Below, piece after piece: positions 8,421-16,991 of a stretch of DNA of 64,000 bases. Position 1 is the stretch's first letter, and each line of letters opens with the position of its first letter. Made by a program: the position numbers and the translations under genes. The notes beneath the pieces are model-generated. The model saw only the letters and a list, made by a program, of their open reading frames with translations. It was not told where the DNA came from and searched no databases. Origin of the DNA: Pseudomonadota bacterium (lineage in GTDB: Bacteria > Pseudomonadota > Alphaproteobacteria > SP197); the NCBI GenBank assembly GCA_039028155.1, contig JBCCIS010000004.1:62001-126000 (forward strand). Reading direction: 5' to 3'.

Positions 8421-8900
8421 GAGTTGCGGATCTTGAAGGGTGATGGTCGCTGCACCTAACTCGCCCAATGTTCTGCCAGCGTGTTACCGACTGCAACGTG
8501 TGTCTTCTCGAATCCAGATGCACATCCTCCGAGTACCCACGCCTTGATCCCCTTGGACCCCACCGCCGCGGCGGAGCCGCCGGTCAAGATGTGCTGCTGT
8601 CGGCCCGAGGGCTCTGCCAGACCGCACCCCCGAGATCCGCGTCGACGTTCACCTGCAGCTGGCGATAGGTACAGGTAATGCTGTGGACGCGGACGGTGAC
8701 GTAGAGGAGCAGGAATCCGATTAAACAGCCTGCGGGTCGGCTCTGAGCGCGGACGACGTCTGAAGAAGTTTCCTGCAGGAAACCGCTGACCGCGGTGGCC
8801 GAAGGGATAGTTAATCAAATCCGTTTCGGGGGTAGGCGCGCACACATCCGAGTAAACCAATGGTGCTGGAGCGGCGTATCAGTCCGGTAAAACAAGGCTG
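8421..8900. other. Intergenic stretch, no supported gene
   Basis: A minus-strand open frame covers 8456-8860, but its N-terminal half is low-complexity Arg/Pro sequence typical of antisense GC-rich DNA. Only the final 40 residues (SKGIKAWVLGG, then HVAVGNTLAEHW) look protein-like, so it could be the decayed end of a former gene. I cannot assign it. Confidence 0.4.
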
Positions 8901-9542
8901 ATGACGATGAAAACTGTAACGGCACTTTTTGGCGCGTTGTTTCTATCGGGTTGCTCACTGATTGGCGTTCGCTCAGACACGGAGCACGCTCCCTACGCAG
9001 TGGTCGCCGAGATCAGCGATACGATCGAAGTCAGACGTTATCCTAATCTACTCGTGGCTGAGGCGACGGCAGAAGCCGATGACGAGGTTAGTGGTCGCAA
9101 CGCGGCTTTCCGTCTGTTGTTTGATTACATCTCTGGCGCCAACCGTTCAAAGGAAGCGGTCGCGATGACAGTTCCGGTCGAAACAGACAGCTCTTCCTCA
9201 CAAATCAGCATGACAGTTCCGGTTGAGACGGCAGTCGACGACGTCGGCACCTATTCGATGAGGTTCTACTTCCCGTCTGGATACGACATGGAGAACGCTC
9301 CAGAGCCGACCAATGCCAACGTGATCGTGAATGAAGTGCCTGAACGAACTGTCGCTGTTTTGCGTTTCTCAGGCTCGACGGGCACCGACAACGTCGCTCG
9401 GCATACTGAGTCGCTCATGCGGACGCTCGAGGAAAATGGTCTACAGATCACCGGTGATCCGACCTACATGTTCTACGATCCGCCGTGGACGCTTTGGTTC
9501 CTCCGGCGAAATGAAGTGGTCGTACCTGTAATCGCTGATTAG
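8901..9542 (+). CDS. SOUL-family heme-binding lipoprotein
   Basis: 213 aa. A lipoprotein signal ends in LSGC (Cys18), predicting membrane anchoring. The SOUL/HBP fold follows: YAVVAEISDTIEVRRYP at the start, FRLLFDYISGANRSKEAVAMTVPV in the middle and PPWTLWFLRRNEVVVPV at the end. The AMTVPVET motif occurs twice 17 residues apart, as in other SOUL proteins where the second copy reads kIaMTaPV. Such proteins bind heme or related tetrapyrroles; the bacterial role is not settled. ATG codons at 8901 and 8907 are both possible starts. It appears monocistronic. Confidence 0.85.
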   Translation: MTMKTVTALFGALFLSGCSLIGVRSDTEHAPYAVVAEISDTIEVRRYPNLLVAEATAEADDEVSGRNAAFRLLFDYISGANRSKEAVAMTVPVETDSSSSQISMTVPVETAVDDVGTYSMRFYFPSGYDMENAPEPTNANVIVNEVPERTVAVLRFSGSTGTDNVARHTESLMRTLEENGLQITGDPTYMFYDPPWTLWFLRRNEVVVPVIAD

Positions 9543-9595
9543 GCTCGCACAAGAGTTCTACGGATTTTGCCAAGACCGGGACGGCCTGAACAAAA

Positions 9596-9741
9596 AACGC
9601 TAGCTGCTATCAAGTTGCTCGTAGCGATCCGGCGTCACCCCGCCGAGGCACTTAACGGCCAAGATCAGGCTCTGCGAGCTCGCGTCAATAGTGGAACGAG
9701 ATGGGTGTGTTGACCCACAGGAAAACGGTGTTCTGGGATGT
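9596..9741. repeat. Duplicate of the 3' end and flank of the XRE-cupin gene (partner at 60514-60660)
   Basis: About 145 bp match 60514-60660, from gctatca and gatccggcgtcac through GCGTCAATAGTGGAACGAGA to aaaacggtgttctg. On the minus strand the shared part encodes the last 18 residues of the regulator (TSQNTVFLWVNTPISFHY here, one Val for Ala). Homology stops abruptly near 9741, where amidohydrolase sequence begins. Confidence 0.8.
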
Positions 9742-10011
9742 TCCATCTGCATCGATCGGCAGCCCGTGAAACAGAATGGATGTCAGGTGCAGATGGGTAT
9801 CCATCATGCCGGGATGAACGATGCCGCCCTTGGCATCGATCGTTTCCTCCGCCGTATAGGCGGCCAGCACCTCGGACACCGACCCGACGCAGGCAACTTC
9901 TCCTTGCCGAATAGCGACGGCACCAGGTCGGAAGCTCGGCCGGGCCCTGTCACCTGTGAAGACGACTCCATCCATCACAATGGTTTCGACGGAAATCCCA
10001 GCGCCCTCCAT
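9685..10011 (-). pseudogene. Truncated amidohydrolase fused to the C-terminal tail of a cupin regulator
   Basis: The first ~90 residues are the start of an amidohydrolase: TIVMDGVVFTGD, RQGEVACVGSVSEVLAA, IDAKGGIVHPGMMDTHLHLT with the His-x-His metal motif. A metal-dependent amidohydrolase is usually 400-480 aa, so about four fifths is missing. From residue 91 the frame continues as TSQNTVFLWVNTPISFHY, which is the C-terminus of the XRE-cupin regulator at 60601. The product cannot be a working hydrolase. The chimera marks an illegitimate recombination junction near 9741. Confidence 0.82.
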
Positions 10012-10295
10012 AAACGTTGCTCCCTTACCCGACCAGGCTCTACCCCTCAGATCGAACGTGTTGTCGCACTACGTCGTCGTTGGATCGCGACGTTTAGTGC
10101 CCGCACTTTGAACGGAGAAGTCTCTCACCCGGGAAGCCTGGGAAACAGACGCTTTGGGTTACTGCCACCGCGGCCGTGTAATGGGGGTGCGACAAGAGGA
10201 CGAGGCGGCACCTCGGTCTCTGCAGAGACCGTTCAGCGGACAAGAGACTCGACTAACGTGCTATCCGCCTTTAAGTCGCCCTGAGCAGTAGTCCG
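10012..10295. other. Non-coding stretch with an 18-bp perfect palindrome
   Basis: No supported gene. CGGTCTCTGCAGAGACCG (10214-10231) is a perfect palindrome of unknown meaning. The stretch links the truncated amidohydrolase to repeat copy 1. Confidence 0.5.
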
Positions 10296-10394
10296 ATAAC
10301 TTGCACTATGGAAAGAGGTGGTGGTGCGGGCAGTCTGCTGCGAACCCGTCTCTGCTGCGGCAAACTCCCTGTTAACGGGGAAGGTACAGGGAAA
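10296..10394 (+). repeat. Dispersed ~95-bp repeat, copy 1
   Basis: Matches the other four copies from ctatggaaagaggtggtggt through gcgggcagtctgctgcgaac to tacagggaa. The central palindrome is slightly decayed here (TCCCTGTTAACGGGGA, 10366-10381). This is the most diverged 5' end of the family (ATAACTTGCACTATGG). Confidence 0.85.
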
Positions 10395-10609
10395 TCTCCC
10401 GGTTTCTGACCCTCTTCAGGTATCCCGACCCGGATTTTCCTGTGCTTTCAAAAGCACTGAGACAAACTCCCTGCGTACTGAATCAGAGAAACTGCAGAGC
10501 CAAAGAGGGAGGTTTCTCGATGGTTCATGGAGCCGTTTTGCTCTGTTGCATTAGACGCATCGCCACCAGGTTTGCCCAAAGACCTATGCCGAGATTGAAG
10601 TGCGAACCC
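10395..10609. other. Repeat-flanking sequence with further CAGGGA/TCCCTG-like words
   Basis: No gene supported. Short words such as aaactccctgcg and aaagagggaggtt echo the repeat and are found in comparable positions after copies 4 and 5. Confidence 0.4.
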
Positions 10610-11446
10610 CTAAAACTGAAACCCGATTCCCACCAAAGGGCCAGCGTAGGTTAGGTCCAGATTCAGCCTGGAGCCGCCGCTGCCTTCGCTGTAGTCGAAG
10701 GCATAGGCGCGATAACCGCCAAACAAGTCGATACCGCTGTCGAATGTGTAACCAACGAGACCAATCAATTGCCATGTCGAGTCGGCGCCAACATCGAAGC
10801 CGCCGTAGTCGCCCCATAATGTCACCCGCCAGTTGCGCGCCGGCGCGACGACAGCACGAACACCTACGACAGGATCGACCCAGTCGACGGTCCGGTCCCT
10901 CTGTGATGACGTTGTCAGTCCCAAGATCGCGGCGCGCGCATCCAACTCGGTGACGACACGATTGTAGCGGGCGCCACCCAGCACATCGATCGAGAGGCCG
11001 ATGCCGTCCTGATTGTTTGCGCGCCATGGCCGATCGTAGACGCGATAGGCACCGTAGCCAGCCAGGATCGTTTGCTTCAGTTCGACATCCAAATTGGCGG
11101 TCAGGGCACCGCCCGCTGAAGCCAGCTCGTTGTCGGCGGTAACTCTGAGATACGCAACATCGGCGATCAGCGACCACGGCCCCTTCCGGGCCTGACCGTA
11201 ACCCATGATGCCGCCCTCAAGACCTTCCAGGATATCGCCGAAACTGACATCGACATCGGTCGTTACGGGCCCTACGCCGACATCGCCTGTGATCGCACTG
11301 GCAAACAGATAGGCACTCGCATCGAATTGCCAATCGACATGGCCTGCGTTCTCGGCCTCGTCTTGGGCATGTGCCGGCGCGACAAGCAGCACCGCTACCA
11401 TCGACAATGCCGCAAGCTTCGCGCCGGTGAGGAACCAACGAAACAT
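10610..11446 (-). CDS. Outer-membrane beta-barrel protein
   Basis: 278 aa. A signal peptide ends in APAHAQDE (about residue 28). The mature part alternates Gly/aromatic strands (GPWSLIADVAYLRV, ILAGYGAYRVYDRPW, LIGLVGYTFDSGIDLFGGYRAY) and ends in Phe (PLVGIGFQF), the outer-membrane insertion signature. It resembles small OmpA/Omp25-like barrels of about 10-12 strands. No catalytic residues stand out. It is divergent from the arylsulfatase gene, so the two may share a control region. Confidence 0.82.
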   Translation of the reverse strand: MFRWFLTGAKLAALSMVAVLLVAPAHAQDEAENAGHVDWQFDASAYLFASAITGDVGVGPVTTDVDVSFGDILEGLEGGIMGYGQARKGPWSLIADVAYLRVTADNELASAGGALTANLDVELKQTILAGYGAYRVYDRPWRANNQDGIGLSIDVLGGARYNRVVTELDARAAILGLTTSSQRDRTVDWVDPVVGVRAVVAPARNWRVTLWGDYGGFDVGADSTWQLIGLVGYTFDSGIDLFGGYRAYAFDYSEGSGGSRLNLDLTYAGPLVGIGFQF

Positions 11447-11791
11447 AAGCTGCCCCCTTCTCGGACCTGACCTGATTGGCGATCGTTATCTGCTTCTTTT
11501 GACCGCGCCGCAGGTCTTGCCGAACCCGTCCCCTAACGTTGCCATGATGGTTACAGGCAGGAACCTGCGCGACAAGACGAAAGATGTGCGACGAATTGCG
11601 CTCCGCACTCGAACGCCTCGTCTCGGTCAGGCGACACGATCAAAGCGGTTTGCCGATTGCGCGCTTTGCGATGAGGTGATTAGCTACAGACTTAGGGGCG
11701 CAATAAAAAAAGAATGTAAGCCAGTTTGTTTTTGTTTCCTGGCCTGCAATTTTGTTGTTGCGAATGCCAGTCAACATCAAGGGGGGATGTT
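11447..11791. other. Divergent intergenic region between the outer-membrane protein and the sulfatase
   Basis: About 345 bp without a supported gene. An A-rich run lies at 11703-11711. The sulfatase ribosome-binding site AAGGGGGGATGTT ends the interval. No clear operator was seen. Confidence 0.5.
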
Positions 11792-13342
11792 GTGTTTTCA
11801 TCAAGGTGGAAGACCAGGGCGCTGTCACTACTGGTGACAATGGCCGCCATTGCAATCGCGCAGCCCGCGGTCGCGCAAGAGGACAAGCCGAACTTTCTCA
11901 TCATCTGGGGGGATGATGTCGGCTGGTTCAATATCTCGGCCTACAACAACGGCATCATGGGCTACTCGACGCCCAACATTGATCGTATCGCCAATGAAGG
12001 CATGCTGTTCACCGACAACTATGGCGAACAGTCATGTACCGCGGGGCGTGCCGCCTTTATCACCGGCCAGTCGCCATTCCGCACCGGCTTGACGAAAGTC
12101 GGCCTGCCTGGTTCTGACCTCGGCCTGCAGCCTGAGGATCCGACCATTGCGGAGATCCTGAAGCCGTTGGGGTACATGACCGGCCAGTTCGGCAAGAACC
12201 ACCTGGGCGACCGCGACGATATGCTGCCGACCAACCATGGCTTCGACGAGTTCTTCGGCAACCTCTATCATCTGAATGCCGAAGAGGAGCCCGAGAACAT
12301 CGATTATCCGACGAACCCTGAGTTCGCCGAAAACTTCGGACCGCGCGGCGTTCTCAAGGCTTCGGCTGACGGTGAAATCCAGGATACCGGGCCGCTGACC
12401 GCGAACCGCATGGAAACCGTGGACGAAGAGTTTCTGGCGGCGGCGTTGGACTTCCTGGATCGCGCCAACGCCCAGCAGAAACCGTTCTTCCTTTGGTTCA
12501 ACTCAACGCGGATGCACATCTTCACGCATCTGAAGCCGGAGAGCCAAGGCATCACCGGTTACGGCATCTATGCCGACGGCATGGTCGAGCACGACGGCCA
12601 CGTCGGTCAGTTGCTCGACAAGGTCGACGCGTTGGGGATCGCCGACAACACGATGGTGATGTACTCGACCGACAACGGCGCGGAGGTGTTCTCGTGGCCC
12701 GACGGCGGCACGACACCGTTCCGCGGCGAGAAGAACGAGAACTGGGAAGGCGGTTACCGCGTGCCGTTGCTCGTAAAATGGCCGGGCGTGATCGAGCCGG
12801 GCACTGTCTCGAATGACATCATTTCGCACCTCGACTGGATGCCGACCATTGCCGCGGCCGTTGGCGTTCCGGACCTGAAAGAACAGTTGCTGACCGGCTA
12901 TACGGCAGGTGACAAGACCTTCAAGGTACACCTGGACGGGTACAACTTCCTGCCCTACTTCAAGGGCGAGGTCGACGAAAGCCCGCGCAAGGAGTTCTTC
13001 TACTTCTCCGATACGGGCGATCTGCTTTGCCTGCGTTATGAAGATTGGAAGGTCGTCTTCGCCGAACAGCGTGCGGAAGGTTTCGACGTCTGGGGCGAAC
13101 CATTCATCTTCCTGCGGCTGCCGAAACTCTTCAATCTGCGGTCGGATCCGTTCGAGCTGGCCGACCATGTCTCGTCCTACTATGACGACTGGCTCCTGCG
13201 CCGGGCCTTTGTCTTCGTGCCGGCACAGGTCATCGTCGGTAACTTCCTGGCGACGTTCCAGGAGTTCCCGCCACGCCAGACGCCCGCCAGCTTCACGATC
13301 GATCAGGTCATGGAGCAGATGGCGCGAGGCACATCGCAGTAA
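11792..13342 (+). CDS. Exported arylsulfatase (type I, formylglycine)
   Basis: 516 aa from a GTG start preceded by AAGGGGGG. The signal peptide ends near AVAQEDK. Type I sulfatase features are clear: NFLIIWGDDVGWFNISAY (metal Asp41/Asp42), STPNIDRIANEGMLFTDNY and the formylglycine site SCTAGRAAFITG with Cys82. The motif is C-T-A-G-R, with Gly in place of the more common Ser, as seen in many proteobacterial arylsulfatases. GKNHLGD and YSTDNGAEV complete the active site. It hydrolyses sulfate esters in the periplasm after Cys oxidation by a formylglycine-generating enzyme, which is not in this window. The substrate is unknown. Confidence 0.92.
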   Translation: MFSSRWKTRALSLLVTMAAIAIAQPAVAQEDKPNFLIIWGDDVGWFNISAYNNGIMGYSTPNIDRIANEGMLFTDNYGEQSCTAGRAAFITGQSPFRTGLTKVGLPGSDLGLQPEDPTIAEILKPLGYMTGQFGKNHLGDRDDMLPTNHGFDEFFGNLYHLNAEEEPENIDYPTNPEFAENFGPRGVLKASADGEIQDTGPLTANRMETVDEEFLAAALDFLDRANAQQKPFFLWFNSTRMHIFTHLKPESQGITGYGIYADGMVEHDGHVGQLLDKVDALGIADNTMVMYSTDNGAEVFSWPDGGTTPFRGEKNENWEGGYRVPLLVKWPGVIEPGTVSNDIISHLDWMPTIAAAVGVPDLKEQLLTGYTAGDKTFKVHLDGYNFLPYFKGEVDESPRKEFFYFSDTGDLLCLRYEDWKVVFAEQRAEGFDVWGEPFIFLRLPKLFNLRSDPFELADHVSSYYDDWLLRRAFVFVPAQVIVGNFLATFQEFPPRQTPASFTIDQVMEQMARGTSQ

Positions 13343-13374
13343 GGCGGTCACCGCCGGATGTCTTTGCCGGCTAT

Positions 13375-13407
13375 GCCCCGATCGATCCCATGTGGGACGA
13401 TCGGGGC
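13375..13407 (+). terminator. Stem-loop after the arylsulfatase
   Basis: GCCCCGATCG at 13375-13384 pairs perfectly with CGATCGGGGC at 13398-13407; the loop itself contains ATCCCA/TGGGA. It begins 33 bp after the stop. There is no T-run, so intrinsic termination is only likely. Confidence 0.6.
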
Positions 13408-13536
13408 GCAGCCTGGTGTATTGACCGGTCCGTCATGACACTACATCGGTTTTGTTTGTGGTGGCCGTAGTTGCCGCTGGTCGAAGGAGCTCGAGCGGCA
13501 GTGGTGACGGGGATGGGTTAACGGGACGATAGGGCC

Positions 13537-14553
13537 ATGGACAACGCACGCGACCAGATCAATAACCTCGTAGCGCGGATGGGCCGCTCCATCATCGGAC
13601 AAACCGATGTCATCGAACGCCTGGTTGTCGGCATCCTGGCAAACGGCAACCTGCTGGTCGAGGGCTTGCCTGGGCTCGCCAAGACACGGGCGATCAAGGC
13701 CCTGGCGACCAACATGGACGCTGACTTCAACCGTATCCAATTCACGCCGGACCTTCTGCCGTCCGACGTGACCGGCACCGAGGTCTATTACGCCGCTGGC
13801 GGCAAGGGCGAGTTCCGCTTCGAAGCAGGTCCGATCTTCGCCAACATCGTGCTCGCCGACGAAATCAACAGAGCGCCCGCCAAGGTTCAGGCCGCTTTGC
13901 TCGAGGCGATGGAGGAGCGACAGGTCACGGTAGCCGGAACGACCCATAACCTTCCGCCGCTCTTCATGGTCATGGCGACCCAGAACCCGATTGAGCAGGA
14001 AGGCACCTACCCGCTTCCCGAAGCGCAGATGGATCGCTTCCTGATGAAGGTCCTGATCACCTATCCGTTGCCAGCCGAGGAAGGCGGCGTCATCGAGTTG
14101 GTGCGCGGCGAAGAACGGCATGCCGCGGGCCTCGCGGCCCAGGGCGACAGCGTAGGTGATGACGAGAAAAAGCCCGCGGCAACCCAAGAACCAATTCCGC
14201 AGGAAGCGGTGTTCGCCGCGCGCCGGGATATTGCTGATCTCCATGTCTCCGAGGCCATCAAACAGTACATCGTCGATATCGTCTGGGCGACCCGCGATCC
14301 CGCCCGCTATTCCGACGATTTGGCGCGATGGGTCGAGGTTGGCGCCAGCCCGCGTGCGTCGCTGTCACTCGACAAAGCGGCTCGCGCCTATGCGTGGCTG
14401 AAGGGGCATGACTTTGTCGGACCGGATGACGTCCGCGCCATCATGCATGACGTTCTGCGCCACCGCATCGCGCTGACCTACGAAGCACAAGGCGAAGGCA
14501 TATCGACCGATCGCGTGATCGACGACATCATCGTTCAGGTCGCATTGCCCTAG
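13537..14553 (+). CDS. MoxR-family AAA+ ATPase
   Basis: 338 aa. Walker A GLPGLAKT is at 43-50, Walker B LADEINR at 106-112, sensor 1 ATQNP at 147-151 and the EAQMDRF segment at 162-168. A charged linker (GDSVGDDEKKPAATQEP) near 205 separates the core from the helical lid. MoxR ATPases act as chaperones in building complexes with VWA proteins. It leads an operon of DUF58, DUF4381, two VWA proteins, a BatD-like protein and a multiheme cytochrome, spaced by a few bases or overlapping. Its partners are therefore probably those VWA proteins at the inner membrane. Confidence 0.95.
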   Translation: MDNARDQINNLVARMGRSIIGQTDVIERLVVGILANGNLLVEGLPGLAKTRAIKALATNMDADFNRIQFTPDLLPSDVTGTEVYYAAGGKGEFRFEAGPIFANIVLADEINRAPAKVQAALLEAMEERQVTVAGTTHNLPPLFMVMATQNPIEQEGTYPLPEAQMDRFLMKVLITYPLPAEEGGVIELVRGEERHAAGLAAQGDSVGDDEKKPAATQEPIPQEAVFAARRDIADLHVSEAIKQYIVDIVWATRDPARYSDDLARWVEVGASPRASLSLDKAARAYAWLKGHDFVGPDDVRAIMHDVLRHRIALTYEAQGEGISTDRVIDDIIVQVALP

Positions 14554-14558
14554 GTTCG

Positions 14559-15521
14559 ATGGCCGACCCAACCTCCATCCTCGACGACGGCCAGGGCGCC
14601 TATGTCAGCCTTGAAGGCCTGAGGCGGTTGGAGGGCAATGCGCGACAGCTAAGCTTCTTGCCGCGCCAACCTTCCCGCAGCGTCTTGAGCGGTCGTCACG
14701 CGTCGAAACTGCGTGGACGCGGTATCAACTTCGAGGAGATCCGCAACTATCTTCCGGGCGACGACATCCGGACCGTCGACTGGAAGGTTACGGCGCGGCT
14801 CGGCGAACCGCACATACGTGTCTACACAGAAGAACGTGACCGGCCGGCGCTGATCGTTGTCGATCAGCGGATGTCGATGTTTTTCGGGTCGGTGTTGAAC
14901 CTTAAGTCGGTGACGGCGGCCGAAGCCGCGGCACTGGCCGGTTTTGCGATCCTTCGCGCCGGTGACCGGGTCGGCGGAATCGTGTTTGGCGACCGCGACA
15001 TGGTGGAGATCCGGCCCCAGCGTTCCCAACGCACGCTGAACGCTATCTTGAAAGCGATCGTCAACGGGAACCGCGCTCTCCGTGCCGATGTGCCGCCAGT
15101 CGCCAGACCGATGCCGATTGACCAGCCGCTGGAGGCCGCCGCGCAGATCGCGCGTCACGACCATACGGTCCTGGTGTTCAGTGACTTCGACGGCATTGGC
15201 GCCAACACCCGGCGTATCCTCTCGGGACTCGCCCGCCACAATAACCTTGTTCTCGTCGTCGTGACCGATCCGTTGGCACAGGACCTGCCGCGCAACCTGC
15301 GTCTTGTGGTCAGTGACGGTGACCTTCAAGCCGAGATCGACACCAGCGACGGCCGCACCCACCAGTCACTTCACGAGGTTGCTGCGGGGCGCGTTCAACA
15401 GATCCTGGCTTGGGAGCGTGAACTGGGCATACCCGTTCTACCGCTGACAAGCAGCAAGGAAACCGTCGGACAGATCCGACGGCTGATGGGCCGCGCCATT
15501 GCGCCGAAGATGACCCGATGA
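14559..15521 (+). CDS. DUF58 domain protein
   Basis: 320 aa, soluble. The DUF58 signature is intact: GRGINFEEIRNYLPGDDIRT followed by VDWKVTARLG. A VWA-like strand follows (ALIVVDQRMSMFFGS), so the fold is a VWA relative with a partial metal site. It starts 5 bp after the MoxR stop, the usual gene order. The family works with MoxR in the Bat-type systems, probably recruiting or remodelling clients at the membrane. No signal peptide. Confidence 0.92.
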   Translation: MADPTSILDDGQGAYVSLEGLRRLEGNARQLSFLPRQPSRSVLSGRHASKLRGRGINFEEIRNYLPGDDIRTVDWKVTARLGEPHIRVYTEERDRPALIVVDQRMSMFFGSVLNLKSVTAAEAAALAGFAILRAGDRVGGIVFGDRDMVEIRPQRSQRTLNAILKAIVNGNRALRADVPPVARPMPIDQPLEAAAQIARHDHTVLVFSDFDGIGANTRRILSGLARHNNLVLVVVTDPLAQDLPRNLRLVVSDGDLQAEIDTSDGRTHQSLHEVAAGRVQQILAWERELGIPVLPLTSSKETVGQIRRLMGRAIAPKMTR

Positions 15522-16021
15522 GCGAGCAGGCAACCGATAATCTTGAAGCGATGTCGCTGACTGAGCTGCTCGACCAGATGCATGGCGTCGTCGAACCGGA
15601 GCCCGTGTCATGGATGCCCCAAACCACCGCATGGACGGTTGTGGCGGCCATCCTTGTCTTGCTGGCCGTCCTGGCCGCTTGGCGATGGCTGCGGCACCGG
15701 CGGCAGAATCGCTACCGGCGGGACGCGCTCGCCGAGCTCGATCAGATCGAAACAGAGGCCAGTCCTGAGCTGGCGCTGCGTGTTGCCGAGCTTCTGCGAC
15801 GCACGGCGCTGACACGGTTTGACCGGCGCGACGTTGCTTCGTTATCCGGCGACGCATGGCTTGCCTTCCTGGACGGCTGCAGCGACGGCGGAAGTTTCCA
15901 AGGCACGCCCGGACATACCCTGGTGACGGCACCCTATGGCGCGACGGCTGGCGAGGCCGACCAAGGCGCCTTGATCAAAGCGGCACGCCACTGGATCAGG
16001 ACCCACCATGCTGGAGTTTGA
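15518..16021 (+). CDS. DUF4381 family membrane protein
   Basis: 167 aa. One transmembrane helix at about 38-62 (WTVVAAILVLLAVLAAWRWL) is followed by a basic stretch and a small cytoplasmic helical domain containing FDRRDVASLSGDAWLAFLD. This matches DUF4381 proteins between DUF58 and VWA genes. The start overlaps the DUF58 stop (ATGA) and its end overlaps the next gene by 14 bp, so all are translated as a coupled set. Its biochemical role is unknown. Confidence 0.85.
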   Translation: MSEQATDNLEAMSLTELLDQMHGVVEPEPVSWMPQTTAWTVVAAILVLLAVLAAWRWLRHRRQNRYRRDALAELDQIETEASPELALRVAELLRRTALTRFDRRDVASLSGDAWLAFLDGCSDGGSFQGTPGHTLVTAPYGATAGEADQGALIKAARHWIRTHHAGV

Positions 16022-16991
16022 CCATCTCTGGGCATTCGTGATCGCGCCACTGCCGCTGCTTGTCTGGTGGCTGGCACCGCCGCGACGCGAAACCACATCG
16101 GCGATCCGCGTACCGTTTTTCGACTCCATGGTCGACGCGACAGGCATCAAGCCACGCAAGGGCTCCGCGATCCTGCGCCGCCGCGCGGTGCAGATGGTCA
16201 CAGCATCTATCGCCTGGCTGCTTCTGGTCACAGCGCTTGCCGGCCCGCAATGGGCTGGTGAACCGATTGAACGTACCGAGACGGCGCGCGATCTGATCCT
16301 GGCGGTCGACCTCTCGCAGTCCATGGACCAGCGTGACTTTGCACCGCAGGGTGCTGATCCCATTTCCCGGATCGATGCGGTGAAACAGGTTGTCGGTGAC
16401 TTCATCGACCGGCGTGACGGTGACCGCATCGGTCTGATCGTCTTCGGCACGCGGGCCTACATTCAGGCGCCGTTCACACGCGATCTCAAGACCGCCCGGT
16501 CCCTGCTTGACGCCACAGAGGTCGCCATGGCGGGACCACATACCGCGATCGGCGATGCCATTGGCCTGGCGATCCGGACGTTCGAGGCAAGCGATGTCGA
16601 TGAACGCTTGCTGGTCCTGCTGACAGACGGTGCCGACACTAACAGCCGCATGACACCGTTGAACGCCGCCGATATCGCCGCACAGAACGGCGTCAAGATC
16701 ATCGCCATCGGCGTCGGCGACCCCAACGCCGCGGGCGAAAACCGCGTCGACTACGACGCCCTGCAGCAAATCGCCGACAAGGCCGGCGGTCTCTTCTTCC
16801 AGGCCGACGACATCGAGGGCCTTCAGTCCGTGTACGCCGAGATCGACAGTCTGGAGCCTCAGATCGTCAAGTCCGTCTCCTACCGGCCACGGCAGTCTCT
16901 GGTCCACATCCCGCTCATAGCGGCCTTCGTGGTTGTCTTCGCTACGCTGGCGGGGCTCACCATGTGGCCGCGCCGAAAGATCGCAGCATGA
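16008..16991 (+). CDS. VWA-domain membrane protein, BatA-like
   Basis: 327 aa. Two N-terminal hydrophobic helices (about 8-25 and 64-82), a VWA domain and a C-terminal helix (about 302-322). The metal site is intact: DLSQS at 101-105, with a Thr in the next loop and TDGAD later. The VWA domain should sit in the periplasm. The family is the BatA/YfbK-like partner of MoxR. It starts inside the end of the DUF4381 gene and its TGA overlaps the next ATG. Confidence 0.92.
   Translation: MLEFDHLWAFVIAPLPLLVWWLAPPRRETTSAIRVPFFDSMVDATGIKPRKGSAILRRRAVQMVTASIAWLLLVTALAGPQWAGEPIERTETARDLILAVDLSQSMDQRDFAPQGADPISRIDAVKQVVGDFIDRRDGDRIGLIVFGTRAYIQAPFTRDLKTARSLLDATEVAMAGPHTAIGDAIGLAIRTFEASDVDERLLVLLTDGADTNSRMTPLNAADIAAQNGVKIIAIGVGDPNAAGENRVDYDALQQIADKAGGLFFQADDIEGLQSVYAEIDSLEPQIVKSVSYRPRQSLVHIPLIAAFVVVFATLAGLTMWPRRKIAA

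Noticed and set aside
8456..8860. 134-codon minus-strand open frame after the ferric-reductase-like gene
   Set aside because: Mostly Arg/Pro-rich and without a start signal; only its last ~40 residues look protein-like. Kept as a possible remnant, not a gene.
12503..13351. 282-codon minus-strand open frame
   Set aside because: Antisense of the arylsulfatase, whose active-site motifs are unmistakable.
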